Shown here piece after piece: positions 36,237 through 45,601 of a DNA stretch of 64,000 bases. Position numbers and translations under genes: made by a program. Below the pieces are notes generated by a model. The model was not told the DNA's origin. It made no database searches and saw only the letters and a program-made list of their open reading frames with translations. The stretch lies in the NCBI GenBank assembly GCA_000337115.1, contig AOIR01000059.1, forward strand, positions 235,653 through 299,652. Reading direction: 5' to 3'. Source of the DNA: Natrinema thermotolerans DSM 11552 (GTDB taxonomy: Archaea > Halobacteriota > Halobacteria > Halobacteriales > Natrialbaceae). Within the stretch, counting starts at the first letter, position 1; the number at the start of each line of letters is the position of its first letter.

Positions 36237-36677
36237 GTGCAAGAGTACGAGCGCAAGCAACTGCTCGAGCGCGTCGAGCGCGAGGGCGCGACCGTCGGCG
36301 CGGACATCCCGGAGACGATCTCGGTCCAGGACGAGGAGATCGATCTCCGGACCTTCGTCTTCGAGATCAAGCGCCGCGAGACGGTGCCGTCCGGCGAACG
36401 CGACCGCGTCGAACAGGCCAAGCGGAACCTGCGACGCGAGCGGCTCGAGCGACTCGAGCGGATCGAGGAGGGCACGATCACCCGCGAGGAGGGCGAGGCA
36501 CTCGCCCAGAGCATCATCGGCATCGACCGGGCGTTGAACGCCCTCGAGAGCCTCGGCCCGACGGATCTCGAGCGCGAGCAACAGGCCAAGCAGGCCCAGG
36601 ACCGCAAGCGCTGGATGTCCTTCCTGAAGAAGGCGCTGGGACGGGAGGACGACGGAGCCTCCCGGAGGGGCCGATGA
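36237..36677 (+). CDS. DUF5788 charged helical protein
   Basis: A 146-residue protein with very many Arg, Glu and Lys in heptad-like spacing (LLERVERE, RRERLERLERIEEG, LEREQQAKQ), so it is probably a coiled coil. It matches the haloarchaeal DUF5788 group. Its stop overlaps the polX ATG by four bases (ATGA), so the pair is translationally coupled and may work together in DNA repair; that is inference. The GTG start is supported by the TATA box 29 bp upstream. Confidence 0.8.
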   Translation: MQEYERKQLLERVEREGATVGADIPETISVQDEEIDLRTFVFEIKRRETVPSGERDRVEQAKRNLRRERLERLERIEEGTITREEGEALAQSIIGIDRALNALESLGPTDLEREQQAKQAQDRKRWMSFLKKALGREDDGASRRGR

Positions 36678-38425
36678 CGACCAACGCCGAGATCGCGGCC
36701 CGGTTCGAGGAGTTCGCCGACCTGCTCGAGGCCGACGATGTCGAGTACAAGCCCCGCGCCTACCGGCGCGCGGCCGAGAACGTCCGGGCCCATCCGTCGC
36801 CGATCGCCGACCGGGTCGCGGCCGGCGACCGCGAGGTCCTCGAGAACATCGACGGCGTCGGCGACGCCATCTCCGCGAAGATCGTCGAGTACGTCGAGAC
36901 CGGCGGAATCGAGGAACTCGCGGAACTGCGGGCCGAGCTGCCGATCGACATTGCCGACATCACCCGCATCGAGGGCGTCGGCCCCAAGACCGCGGGGAAG
37001 CTCTACCGCGAACTCGGGGTCGAGACGTTGGACGACCTCGAGGACGCGGCCGAAGCGGGCGAGATACAGGACGTCAAGGGCTTCGGCCCCAAAACCGAGG
37101 CGAACATCCTCGAGAACCTCGAGTTCGCCCGAACGGTCGGCCAACGCCAACTCCTGGGTGAGGCCCGGCCGCTGGCCGACGACGTCCTCGCGTACCTCGA
37201 GGGGCTCGAGGCGGTCGAGCGGTGTGAAGTCGCGGGTTCGATCCGCCGGTGGCGCGAGACGATCGGCGACGTGGACGTCCTCGCGGCGACCGAAGACGGC
37301 GAGGCGGTCGTCGAGCAGTTCGTTTCGTGGGAGTCGGTCGACGATGAGATCGAGTCCGGCCCCGAGAAGGCCAGCGTCCGCGTCGGCGAGAGCCGCGTCG
37401 ACCTGCGAGTGGTCGTCCCCGCGGAGTTCGGCTCGGCGCTGCAGTACTTCACGGGGAGCAAGGACCACAACGTTGCCCTGCGCAACTACGCGATCGACCG
37501 CGGGATGAAATTAAACGAGTACGGGGCCTTCGACGTCAGCGGGGTCGAAGACCACGAGGCGGACCAGCGCATCGGCGACCGCATCGCGGGCGAGACCGAG
37601 GCGGGGATGTACGAGGCGCTCGGGTTGGACTGGATTCCGCCCGAACTCCGAACCGACCGCGGCGAGATCGACGCCGCGGCGGCCGGCGAACTACCGACCC
37701 TGCTCGAGCGCGACGATATCCGTGGCGACCTGCATACCCACACCGAGTGGTCCGACGGCAACACCTCGATCGAGGCGATGGTCGAGGCTGCCGCGGACCG
37801 GGGCTACGACTACTTCGGGATCGCCGATCACGCCGAGGGCCCGGGCGTCGTCGGCGGCATGGGCCTCGCCGACGACGAGATCTTAGAGCAGGTCGCGGAG
37901 ATCCGTGCAGTCGGCGACGACGCTGACATCGAGGTCCTCGCGGGGATCGAGGCCAACGTCGACGCCGCGGGCGAAATCGACCTCTCCGAGGACGTGATCG
38001 ACGCGCTGGACGTGATCGTCGCCTCGACCCACAGCGCCCTGAGCCAGGACGCCGAGACCGCGACCGAACGGCTCGTTCGCGCCGTCGAGAACCCGGCGAT
38101 CGACGTGCTGGGCCACCCTAGCGGCCGCCTGCTCAACGAGCGCTCCGGCCTCGAGTTCGACGCGACCGCGCTCGGGGCGGCCGCCGCCGACCACGACACG
38201 GCCCTCGAGGTCAACAGCAATCCCCGGCGGCTCGACCTCTGGGGCAGCGCCGTCCAGGCGGCCATCGACGAGGGCGCGGTGATCGCGGTCAACACCGACT
38301 CCCACCGGCCCGCGACGCTCGAGTACATGCGTTGGGGCGTCCACACCGCACGCCGGGGCTGGGCCGAGCCCGCGGACGTGATCAACACCTGGGGGCTCGC
38401 CGCGTTACGGGAGTTCCTCCACTGA
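36674..38425 (+). CDS. polX: DNA polymerase X with PHP domain
   Basis: A 583-residue PolX. An N-terminal helix-hairpin-helix region (about 50-150, ENIDGVGDAIS and IEGVGPKTAGKL) precedes the nucleotidyltransferase core: GSIRRWRETIGDVDVL (two Asp) and SRVDLRVVV (third Asp). A C-terminal PHP domain (about 345-575) has its metal ligands intact: GDLHTHTEWSDG, IADHAEG, GIEANVDAAGEID, THSALS, LGHPSG and NTDSHRP. Such enzymes fill short gaps and carry 3'-5' exonuclease or end-processing activity. It overlaps DUF5788. Confidence 0.95.
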   Translation: MTTNAEIAARFEEFADLLEADDVEYKPRAYRRAAENVRAHPSPIADRVAAGDREVLENIDGVGDAISAKIVEYVETGGIEELAELRAELPIDIADITRIEGVGPKTAGKLYRELGVETLDDLEDAAEAGEIQDVKGFGPKTEANILENLEFARTVGQRQLLGEARPLADDVLAYLEGLEAVERCEVAGSIRRWRETIGDVDVLAATEDGEAVVEQFVSWESVDDEIESGPEKASVRVGESRVDLRVVVPAEFGSALQYFTGSKDHNVALRNYAIDRGMKLNEYGAFDVSGVEDHEADQRIGDRIAGETEAGMYEALGLDWIPPELRTDRGEIDAAAAGELPTLLERDDIRGDLHTHTEWSDGNTSIEAMVEAAADRGYDYFGIADHAEGPGVVGGMGLADDEILEQVAEIRAVGDDADIEVLAGIEANVDAAGEIDLSEDVIDALDVIVASTHSALSQDAETATERLVRAVENPAIDVLGHPSGRLLNERSGLEFDATALGAAAADHDTALEVNSNPRRLDLWGSAVQAAIDEGAVIAVNTDSHRPATLEYMRWGVHTARRGWAEPADVINTWGLAALREFLH

Positions 38426-38442
38426 CACGTCCCTGCTACACC

Positions 38443-38907
38443 ATGCGACTCCTCCTCGATCTCATGTGCGGCGGGCTCCGTGCCTATCTGCGGATGTGCG
38501 ACCACGACACCGCCTACGCCGGCGACCGCGGGCTCGAGGCCGACGACGACCTCATCGCCGTCGCCAGCGACGAGGACCGAACCGTCGTCACGCGAGGCGT
38601 CGCCCTCGCGGCTCGCGCCGACGAGTCGATCCTCCTCGAGTCCCGCGACGTCGAAGCTCAGCTCGCCGAACTCGACGCCGCGGGCGTCGATCTCATGCTG
38701 GCCGACGAGCCCGCGTTCTGCGGACGGTGTAACGGCCCGCTCGAGTCGGTCGATCCAAGCGCGTCGACGCCGGAGTACGCGCCCGATCCGACGGCAGTCG
38801 AGATCTGGGTCTGTCGGGACTGCGGCCAGCACTTCTGGCGGGGGAGCCACTGGGACCGGGTCGCGGAGACGCTCTCGGGAGTACGCGACGCCGACGAGGC
38901 GGAGTAG
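38443..38907 (+). CDS. Mut7-C RNase-like domain protein
   Basis: A 154-residue Mut7-C protein: LLLDLMCGGLRAYLRMCDHDTAY is the conserved opening, and the C-terminal half carries the zinc pairs CGRCNGPLE and CRDCGQHFW. The family is PIN-related and predicted to be an RNase. It begins 17 bp after the polX stop on the same strand, so it may be part of the same transcript. Confidence 0.9.
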   Translation: MRLLLDLMCGGLRAYLRMCDHDTAYAGDRGLEADDDLIAVASDEDRTVVTRGVALAARADESILLESRDVEAQLAELDAAGVDLMLADEPAFCGRCNGPLESVDPSASTPEYAPDPTAVEIWVCRDCGQHFWRGSHWDRVAETLSGVRDADEAE

Positions 38908-39012
38908 TACGGTTCTCCGTCTGGAACGGAGTCGAGTTACACAACGTGTATCTTGCGTAAAGCGCGCCTATAATTCTCCTCGTCTCATAATACTGCCCCC
39001 AACGGCGGAGAG

Positions 39013-39018
39013 TTTATT
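39013..39018 (+). promoter_or_regulatory. TATA box of the PAS histidine kinase
   Basis: TTTATT is centred 29 bp upstream of the GTG at 39045, the spacing of a leaderless promoter. Confidence 0.5.
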
Positions 39019-39044
39019 CATCGGTATCGCGAGTAACCGGAGTA

Positions 39045-41048
39045 GTGACCGGCTCACAATTGACGAGTATACTTCGAGAGACTCTTTCCCTCTTCGAAGC
39101 GGGAGGGGCACCTATGACGACAACCGAAGTAGCCGAACAACTTGATCTCGGCCGCCGGAGTACCTACGAGCGTTTAGAACGACTCGTCGATCACGACCGA
39201 CTCGAAACCAAGAAAGTCGGGGGAAACGGGCGCGTGTGGTGGCAGCCATCGATGAACGGGCAAGCGTTCACGAAGGGGCGAGAAAGAGATGCGGCAGAAA
39301 GCGAACTCGGCGAAGTCTTCGATCGAATATCGGACAGCTTCTTTGTCCTCGACGAAGAGTTCCGCTTTCGCTATCTGAACGACCGCGCAGCAGACTTTCT
39401 GGAACTGGACGAGACCGCAGTTGGTTCGGATATTCGTAACGAGAACCTCACTGAGACGTTCGAGAGCGCACTGTATGAGGCTCTTGAAACACGAGAGTCC
39501 GTAGTTTTCGAAGACTACTATCCTCCGTGGGACGGGTGGTTCCAGAACGTCATCTATCCCTCAGAAGCGGGTCTGTCGGTCTTCTCCCGCGACATCACCG
39601 AACAGAAGCGACGTGAACGAGAATTGGTCCGCTACGAAACGATCGTCGAGACGAGTCCGATCGGCATCACGATCGTCGACAGTGACGGCGAAATGCAGTT
39701 CGCCAATGACCGCGCCGAGGAGATCTACGGTCGGAGCAAAGCCCAGATCAACGACCTCAGCTTTGACGATCCCGAGTGGACCGAAGTCGACGTTGACGGC
39801 ACCCCACTTCCGGATGGCGAGAAGCCCTTCCCGAAAATTATGGAGTCCGGTGAACCCGTGTTCGACCAGATCAGTGGAACGTCTCGTCCGGATGGAGAAC
39901 GAGTCTGGCTCTCCATCAACGGTGCGCCAGTCTACGACGACCGCGGAGAGATCGAGAGTGCCGTGTTCACCATCCAAAACATCACCGGCCGGTTCGAGCG
40001 GAAACGGAAACTCGAACAGTACGAGACGGTCGTCGAAACGGCTCACGATGGAATCTACGTCCTCGACGAGGAACGACGGTTCGAACTCGTCAACGATTCG
40101 TTTGCCGAGTTGACCTCGTTTTCTCAAACAGAGTTACTGGGTCAACACGCCTCGACGGTGTTCGGAGACGAGTTCGCGTCCATCGAAGCCGAACAGTGGG
40201 GGCGTACGACCGGGGATGAGCCCCCGTCGTTCGAAGAGACGATCAACGCTGGCCCGAACGAAAACCGAACGGTAGAGAACCGGTTCGTCATTACGGATGA
40301 AGGCGCGCGAGACCGGCGCATCGGTGTCATCAGGGATGTCACAGAGCGCGAGGAGTATCGCCGAAAGCTGGAGGAATCGAACGAACGGCTAGAACAGTTC
40401 GCGTACACTGCCAGCCACGACCTCCAAGAGCCGCTGCGGATGGTCACGAGCTACCTCCAGTTGCTCGAACAGCGCTATAGCGACGACCTCGACGAGGATG
40501 CCGGCGAGTTCATCGACTACGCGGTCGACGGTGCCGACCGGATGCGAGAGATGATCGACGGACTGCTCGAGTACGCCCGCATCGAAACGCGAGGGAATCC
40601 GTTCGAACCCGTCGAATTGGACGACGTGTTCGACGACGTGCGCACCGACCTACAACTGCAGATCCAGAACTCCAACGCACATATCGAGGGTAGCTCACTC
40701 CCGCAGGTCAACGGGGACAGAGAACAACTCCGCCGGGTGTTCCAGAACTTATTATCGAATGCGATCGAATACAGCGGCGACGAACCACCCCGGGTTGCCG
40801 TCTCGGCGGAGCGGGCCGGATCAATGTGGCAAATATCGGTTCGCGACGAGGGTATCGGCATTGATTCAGAGAAGACCGATCGCGTCTTCGAGGTGTTTCA
40901 ACGCCTCCACAGCCGCGAAGAGTCTGAAGGATCCGGTCTCGGACTGGCGCTCTGTCGGCGGATCGTCGAGCGCCACGGCGGCGAGATCTGGGTCGAGTCA
41001 GAGCCCGGCACGGGATCGACGTTCTCGCTTACGCTACCGTCTGTCTAA
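39045..41048 (+). CDS. Multi-PAS sensor histidine kinase with N-terminal winged helix
   Basis: A 667-residue soluble kinase with no membrane segment. Residues 1-70 hold a winged-helix-like region (TTTEVAEQLDLGRRSTYERLERL), followed by three PAS domains (about 80-180, 195-315, 325-440) with PAC tails such as RDITEQKRRERE. HisKA has its phospho-acceptor in ASHDLQEPLRMV, and HATPase_c shows NLLSNAIEYSG and GSGLGLALCRRI. No response regulator is near. The GTG start fits the TATA box. Base composition is visibly lower in GC than in its neighbours. Confidence 0.9.
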   Translation: MTGSQLTSILRETLSLFEAGGAPMTTTEVAEQLDLGRRSTYERLERLVDHDRLETKKVGGNGRVWWQPSMNGQAFTKGRERDAAESELGEVFDRISDSFFVLDEEFRFRYLNDRAADFLELDETAVGSDIRNENLTETFESALYEALETRESVVFEDYYPPWDGWFQNVIYPSEAGLSVFSRDITEQKRRERELVRYETIVETSPIGITIVDSDGEMQFANDRAEEIYGRSKAQINDLSFDDPEWTEVDVDGTPLPDGEKPFPKIMESGEPVFDQISGTSRPDGERVWLSINGAPVYDDRGEIESAVFTIQNITGRFERKRKLEQYETVVETAHDGIYVLDEERRFELVNDSFAELTSFSQTELLGQHASTVFGDEFASIEAEQWGRTTGDEPPSFEETINAGPNENRTVENRFVITDEGARDRRIGVIRDVTEREEYRRKLEESNERLEQFAYTASHDLQEPLRMVTSYLQLLEQRYSDDLDEDAGEFIDYAVDGADRMREMIDGLLEYARIETRGNPFEPVELDDVFDDVRTDLQLQIQNSNAHIEGSSLPQVNGDREQLRRVFQNLLSNAIEYSGDEPPRVAVSAERAGSMWQISVRDEGIGIDSEKTDRVFEVFQRLHSREESEGSGLGLALCRRIVERHGGEIWVESEPGTGSTFSLTLPSV

Positions 41049-41315
41049 CACGTTTTCTGGTAAGCGACTATGCCTGGTTACCGGCATATAATCGCTCAGT
41101 AGGCGCGTATGGTGAGTAGATATTCGACAGCTGAAGCGTGAAACAACAGCGCCATCGTACTGAACTCGTCCTCGGTGTTCAGCACGTAGTTTCGGCTATC
41201 CCCCGAACAAATTGGTCGTCGCTCCGTTACCGACTCCAACGGACACGGGTTTCGTATTTTGCTCCCAATAGAATCCCAGATAGATCTACCGAAATGAACG
41301 GTGGCTGCGTGTCGC

Positions 41316-42539
41316 TCAGTCGAAGCCGTCGGTCCCGGACAGTAGATGCGCCTCGAGAACGCCCTCGTCCAGTTCGATCCCCAGCCCCGGTTCGGTCGGC
41401 ACGTCGATGTAGCCGTCCTCGATAAGCGGCCCCTCGCGTGCGAGCAGATCGTCCCACCAGTCCACCTCGAGGGCGTGATATTCCAGCACGTCGGCGTTGG
41501 GGACGGCGGCACAGAGGTGGACGCAGGCCATCGTGCCGACGGGGCTACAGACGTTGTGCGGCGAGAACGGAATGTAGCGCTCCTCGGCGCGCTGGGCGAT
41601 CCGTTTCGACTCGGCGAGGCCGCCGCAAGTGGTCGGGTCGGGCGTGATCACGTCGACCGCGTAGTCGTCGAGCAGGTCGCTTAGTTCGTGGATTCGAAAG
41701 CGGTTCTCGCCCGTCGCGAGCGGTGTCTCGGTCCGGCGAGCGACCTCTCTCTGGGCGTCGGTCTCCTCCGGCGGGACGAGGTCCTCGAGCCACATGAGAT
41801 CGTAGGGCTCGAGTGTGCGGGCGAGCCGAGTTGCGCTCTCGACGGTGTAGTCCCAGTGGCAGTCGAAGGCGAGGTCGACCTCGCGCCCGACGGCGTCACG
41901 GACGGCCTCGACGACCGAGACTTTGTGGTCGATCGCGGCGTTGGTGAGCCGGCCATTGTAGGGATCGGGCTCTGTGTCCCGGTCCATATCGAGGTCGAAC
42001 TTGATCGCGTCGAAGCCCATGTCGACGACGCGCTCGGCTTCGGCGGCGTAGGCCTCGGGGGTGTAGGCGTCCGCGTCGGCGTACTCGGTGAACCCGCCGT
42101 CGTCGACCGCGTAGGCCTCGCCGGCGTGACAGTCGCAGTAGAGCCGGACCCGATCGCGGTAGCGCGAGCCGAGCAACTGGTAGACCGGCAGGTCCAGGAT
42201 CTTCCCGGCGGCGTCCCAGAGCGCGATCTCGATGCCCGAGGCGGCGGTGACGACTTTCCCCGTCGTCCCGCCGTGGCCCGACGTCTCCTGCACGATGCGC
42301 CGGAACAGCCGCTCGACGTCCAATGGGTTTTCGCCGACCAGAAACCGGTTCGCGTACTCGATCAGTTCCGGGACGCCGCCCCCGCGGTAGGCCTCGCCGA
42401 TCCCCGTCACGCCCGCGTCCGTGTGGACTTTCACGAGGTTCCACTCGAAGTTTCCGTCGACGACCGCCGATTCGATTCCGGTGATCGCGACGTCGTGACC
42501 CGCCGGGCGATCCGTGGCGTGGTTCGAAAAATCCCTCAC
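41316..42539 (-). CDS. Mandelate racemase/enolase-superfamily sugar-acid dehydratase
   Basis: A 407-residue enolase-superfamily enzyme. Metal ligands and acid-base residues are visible as FDAIKFDLDM, LAFDCHWDY, WLEDLVPPEE, TGENRF and FSPHNVCSP. It is a paralogue of the GnaD-like enzyme at 47445 (shared blocks VDGNFEWNLVKV / VDGNFPWTLVRV and AASGIEIALWDAAGKIL / AISGIEVALHDLAGKIL), but divergent enough for another sugar acid. The start is a GTG at 42539. The 267 bp between the PAS kinase and this gene hold nothing I recognise. Confidence 0.88.
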   Translation of the reverse strand: MRDFSNHATDRPAGHDVAITGIESAVVDGNFEWNLVKVHTDAGVTGIGEAYRGGGVPELIEYANRFLVGENPLDVERLFRRIVQETSGHGGTTGKVVTAASGIEIALWDAAGKILDLPVYQLLGSRYRDRVRLYCDCHAGEAYAVDDGGFTEYADADAYTPEAYAAEAERVVDMGFDAIKFDLDMDRDTEPDPYNGRLTNAAIDHKVSVVEAVRDAVGREVDLAFDCHWDYTVESATRLARTLEPYDLMWLEDLVPPEETDAQREVARRTETPLATGENRFRIHELSDLLDDYAVDVITPDPTTCGGLAESKRIAQRAEERYIPFSPHNVCSPVGTMACVHLCAAVPNADVLEYHALEVDWWDDLLAREGPLIEDGYIDVPTEPGLGIELDEGVLEAHLLSGTDGFD

Positions 42540-42697
42540 CGCCGATCACCGACGACGACGGTGGTACTGGGTTCGCGGTCGAACGACGACGCGGCGAGAC
42601 GGGGACTCGAGATCATCGTGGGATCTACTGGCACACATTCGCACGTCAAACCACCGGCTCGAGCATCGATGGCGGACGGCATGCGGCTCTGGCGGTA

Positions 42698-43450
42698 CTA
42701 ATAGACGGCGGCGTCGTCGAACCGCCCGTCGTAGGCGATGTGTTGTGGATGGGTCGGCTCGGTTCCCGAGAGGAAGAGCCGGTCGACCTTCTCCCAGGTG
42801 TTCTCGTAGACGAGATGGCCGAGTTCCGAAGCGGTCGTCGACCAGCGATACGGCCCGTCGTCGTAGATCACGCGGCGAGCGACCCCGTCGTCGAACGCCT
42901 CGAGGAGGTCGGCTTCCGTCTCGATCGCGGCCTCGAGGGCGGTGTGGGCGACCCCGACGGACCGCGGGAGGTGTGCGTACGACGACGTGAAGGGCGGCAG
43001 CGAGAGGGAGTCGGCGAGGTCGCGGGCACGTCGGTTATCCCACGGGAAGTGTCGCGGGTTGAAGATCTCGATGGCGTCGATCACGTCGGCGTACCGGCGC
43101 AGATCCGCCTCGGAGAGGCTCACGTTCGCAAACTCCGGATGCGGGACGAGTACCGTCGCTCCCTGGCGCTCGAACTCGGCCATCGCCGTCTCGAGCGGGA
43201 TGAAATCGGGAACCGGCTCCTCGAGGCCCAGCGCGAGGACGTGTTTGCGGTTCCGCCACGTTCCGGTGAACACCTCGCGGGCGGGGATCACCAGCAGGTC
43301 GTCGTCGGAATAGGCCGCCGCCCGCTCGCGGGTCTCCGGAAGCCGGGTGAAATGCGGTGCGTAGACGATCGCGTCGAGGCCGGCCCGTTTTGCCCGCTCG
43401 ACAACGCGATCGGTCAGCACCTTCACGTGGGGGTCGACTCGGTACGTCAC
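42698..43450 (-). CDS. PHP-domain phosphoesterase-like protein
   Basis: A 250-residue PHP-fold protein. Metal-type residues occur as DPHVKV near the start, IVYAPHF, LVIPAREVF and LVPHPEFANVSL. The usual opening HxH is VDPHVK here, so the metal site may be modified. The family includes histidinol-phosphate phosphatases and nucleases; the substrate is unknown. The start is a GTG at 43450. It is upstream of the enolase-superfamily gene on the same strand, 158 bp apart. Confidence 0.82.
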   Translation of the reverse strand: MTYRVDPHVKVLTDRVVERAKRAGLDAIVYAPHFTRLPETRERAAAYSDDDLLVIPAREVFTGTWRNRKHVLALGLEEPVPDFIPLETAMAEFERQGATVLVPHPEFANVSLSEADLRRYADVIDAIEIFNPRHFPWDNRRARDLADSLSLPPFTSSYAHLPRSVGVAHTALEAAIETEADLLEAFDDGVARRVIYDDGPYRWSTTASELGHLVYENTWEKVDRLFLSGTEPTHPQHIAYDGRFDDAAVY

Positions 43451-43587
43451 TCCTCGATCACGCCCCCCACTTTCGGGACAGCCGAGTTATGAATTCTGAT
43501 TCGGCGGCCGATCGGCCACCTGTCTTCCGACCGATGGGCTCGGCTGCGAAAGGATGATTAGGGCGGCCGTGCGAGTTCCGGTATCGA

Positions 43588-43875
43588 ATGGCCTGGGAAT
43601 GCGGAATCGACGGCTGTGGATCGGTCTTCGAAGACGTCGAGTCGGCCGTCGTCCATCAGGCGACGGAACACCAGCGCCGCGAGTGTAAGGTCTGTGGCAC
43701 CGTCGTCCCCGACGGCTACCTCGCGATCCGACACGCCTTCACCGAACACAGTCGCGCCGAGTACGTCCGCGCCTACGGTGCCAGCTCCGAGGCGGTCCGG
43801 GAACGCGAGGAACTGCTCGAGGAGATCGAATCGGTCGCGGACATGAAAACGATCGCGAACGAACTGAAGCGGTAA
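43588..43875 (+). CDS. Small C2H2-like zinc-finger protein (DUF7565-type)
   Basis: A 95-residue protein with two zinc-binding-like units: CGIDGCGSVFEDVESAVVHQ..H and CKVCGTVVPDGYLAIRHAFTEH. The remainder is a charged helix (REREELLEEIESVADMKTIANEL). It is probably a nucleic-acid-binding or structural zinc protein; no function is known. The ATG at 43588 opens right at the first cysteine pair. Confidence 0.8.
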   Translation: MAWECGIDGCGSVFEDVESAVVHQATEHQRRECKVCGTVVPDGYLAIRHAFTEHSRAEYVRAYGASSEAVREREELLEEIESVADMKTIANELKR

Positions 43876-43942
43876 CGACAATCGTCGTCCCTGCCGTGGC
43901 GCCCTCACTCTCGTCGTCCGCTCGAGCCACGTTGTATCGGCG

Positions 43943-44743
43943 TCAGTAGTTGTCGATAATCGCCGAGACGCAGCCGGTACTCTCCTTGTAGGAGGTATGG
44001 TCGGGGACGGCGTCGCTCACGTCGACGTCGGCATAGTTACTCGCCGTCTCCCCGTCGGAGAACCAGCCGCCGCAGTCGGCCGGTCCGCTCCCGAGTCGGG
44101 CGATGCTGTCGTTGGTCGAGTAGTAGTTGTGGACCTCGCCAGCCGAGGACTCGATAGCGTCGTCAAAGTCCCCGCTCTCACAGGGGGCGTCGTCCACCTC
44201 GTAAGAGCCGATGCTGTCAGCCGTTTCGACGGTGAAGTCGCCGCCGATGGCCGCGAGCGTCTCCATCTGGACGATCCCGCCCATCGAGTGGCCGAGGATG
44301 CGGATCGTCGTGTCCGGGTTCGCGTTCGTGTAGTCCCCGAGCCAGGCAGCGAAGGCGTCGCCGGTGTCTCGAGCGCTCGCTTCGGCCGAACTCGGGAGGC
44401 CGCTGTCGTCCCACGTCACGGCGGTCACGGTCTCGGTATAGCCGAGGTCCCTGGCGGTCTGCTGGAAGGTCGCGGCCTCGCTGACGCTCTCCGAGGATCC
44501 CGTATAGCCGTGGACGTTGAAGACGACCTCGTCCTCGTTTTGTGGCGCGTCGTCGATGCTGGGCGTCCCATACCGGAAGTCGACCTCCATGATCTCGTCG
44601 GTGTCGGCCGCGACCGACCCCGACGCGACGCTCAACCCGGTCCCGGCGACGACCGTCGCCGCCGTCGTCCGCAGCATTCGCCGCCGCGAGAGCGTCGTAT
44701 CACTGTTCCCCGCAGTCGAATCCGCGTGTTCTTCGTGAGTCAT
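43943..44743 (-). CDS. Tat-exported alpha/beta hydrolase (lipase-like)
   Basis: A 266-residue secreted hydrolase. The Tat signal is SRRRMLRTTAATVVAG (about residues 19-34), with likely cleavage after SVA near 46. The alpha/beta-hydrolase core has VVFNVHGYTGSS (oxyanion loop), the nucleophile elbow ILGHSMGG, and C-terminal Asp/His candidates in ADVDVSDAVPDHTSY. Two cysteine pairs near the end could form disulfides outside the cell. It is probably an esterase or lipase; the substrate is unknown. Confidence 0.9.
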   Translation of the reverse strand: MTHEEHADSTAGNSDTTLSRRRMLRTTAATVVAGTGLSVASGSVAADTDEIMEVDFRYGTPSIDDAPQNEDEVVFNVHGYTGSSESVSEAATFQQTARDLGYTETVTAVTWDDSGLPSSAEASARDTGDAFAAWLGDYTNANPDTTIRILGHSMGGIVQMETLAAIGGDFTVETADSIGSYEVDDAPCESGDFDDAIESSAGEVHNYYSTNDSIARLGSGPADCGGWFSDGETASNYADVDVSDAVPDHTSYKESTGCVSAIIDNY

Positions 44744-45163
44744 CAGTTATCGTTCGCGTTGTGGTAGCGAACGACAACCCCATTCTCGTGTCCGTCGTTA
44801 CCGCTTTATCTTCGGAACTGAGCGTTTTTATTACAGGGCAGGTGGCTGGCTCGTCCCGACTAGCCGTCGATCGGTTTCGCGACCGCTGGTAAATGTCGTG
44901 GGTAGGTTGACGACGGATGTGACTCGCCCGCTCGGATTACGATGCCGGGTGCCCGCGGACAATCACCTCCGTCGTTACTGTGTCTCGCAAACTGGCGTAG
45001 AAACGTCCGCGAGGCTCACTTCGTTCGCGCCGAGCGACCCCATCCGCGACCGCTCGTTACTGTCCGTTTACGGGTGCATCGCATCCGCTCGCATGGTCCG
45101 ACGAACTACCGTTCGTCGCTATATTCAGCGCGGCTTCGCCGCGCTGACTGCCTGACGAGCGCG
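44744..45163. other. Gene-free 420-bp region
   Basis: No convincing coding frame on either strand. The left part holds the promoter region of the Tat hydrolase (AT-rich near 44805-44835). The right part ends in three consecutive perfect hairpins leading into the nusG stop. Confidence 0.55.
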
Positions 45164-45176
45164 TTAGCGCTCGTCA
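45099..45176. repeat. Three perfect hairpins at the 3' end of nusG
   Basis: The hairpins are 45099-45118 (8-bp stem, 4-nt loop), 45126-45146 (9-bp stem, 3-nt loop) and 45153-45176 (10-bp stem, 4-nt loop). The last one encloses the nusG stop codon in its loop. They resemble the cluster at 5530-5657 and may act in transcript ending or 3'-end protection. Confidence 0.6.
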
Positions 45177-45601
45177 CTGTCCAGCACGCGAATCTGGTCG
45201 CCCCGCACCGTCACCGGAATCGGAACCGTCGCCTCGTACAGTTCGACGGTCACCTGGTCTTTGCCTTCGTCGATTCGCTGTACCTGTGCCTTCTCACCCT
45301 TGAACGGCCCGGCGATGAGTTCGACGATGTCGCCCTCGGCGATCCCCTCGACGTCCGGCTTCGGCGAGAGGAAGTGTTCTACTTCCGAAATGTCTGACTC
45401 GCCGGGGACGATGCTGCGGGCGTGGGGAATGTCCTCGAGGACGCGGTTGAGGACGGCGTTGCCCTCGGCCTCGACCATCACGTAGGAGGTCAGCGAGTCG
45501 GGGGCCAGCGCCGCGTGGATCTCCGTCTCCTCGCGGTTGATGATCATGTCGGCGACGGTTCGTTCCTGACTCGCCGTCGTTTTGACAGCGTAGATCCCCA
45601 T
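45164..45601 (-). CDS. nusG: Transcription elongation factor Spt5/NusG
   Basis: A 145-residue archaeal Spt5. The NGN domain (about 1-85, [19 protein letters not shown]) binds the RNA polymerase clamp, and the KOW domain (about 88-145) shows [19 protein letters not shown]. The ATG overlaps the last base of the secE stop (TAATG), the standard archaeal secE-nusG order. The stop codon sits inside a perfect hairpin. Confidence 0.96.
   Translation of the reverse strand: MGIYAVKTTASQERTVADMIINREETEIHAALAPDSLTSYVMVEAEGNAVLNRVLEDIPHARSIVPGESDISEVEHFLSPKPDVEGIAEGDIVELIAGPFKGEKAQVQRIDEGKDQVTVELYEATVPIPVTVRGDQIRVLDSDER

Noticed and set aside
36155-37468. 437-codon minus-strand frame opposite DUF5788 and polX
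   Set aside because: It is antisense to two genes with clear family motifs and its composition is that of a shadow frame.
41096-41250. Minus-strand segment with protein-like composition between the PAS kinase and the enolase-superfamily gene
   Set aside because: The last 35 or so codons look plausible, but the frame continues upstream into clear non-coding composition, has no start near by and matches no family I know.
44898-45397. Plus-strand frames in the 44.9-45.4 kb region
   Set aside because: They extend antisense into nusG and have no motif; the hairpins explain the structure at the right end.
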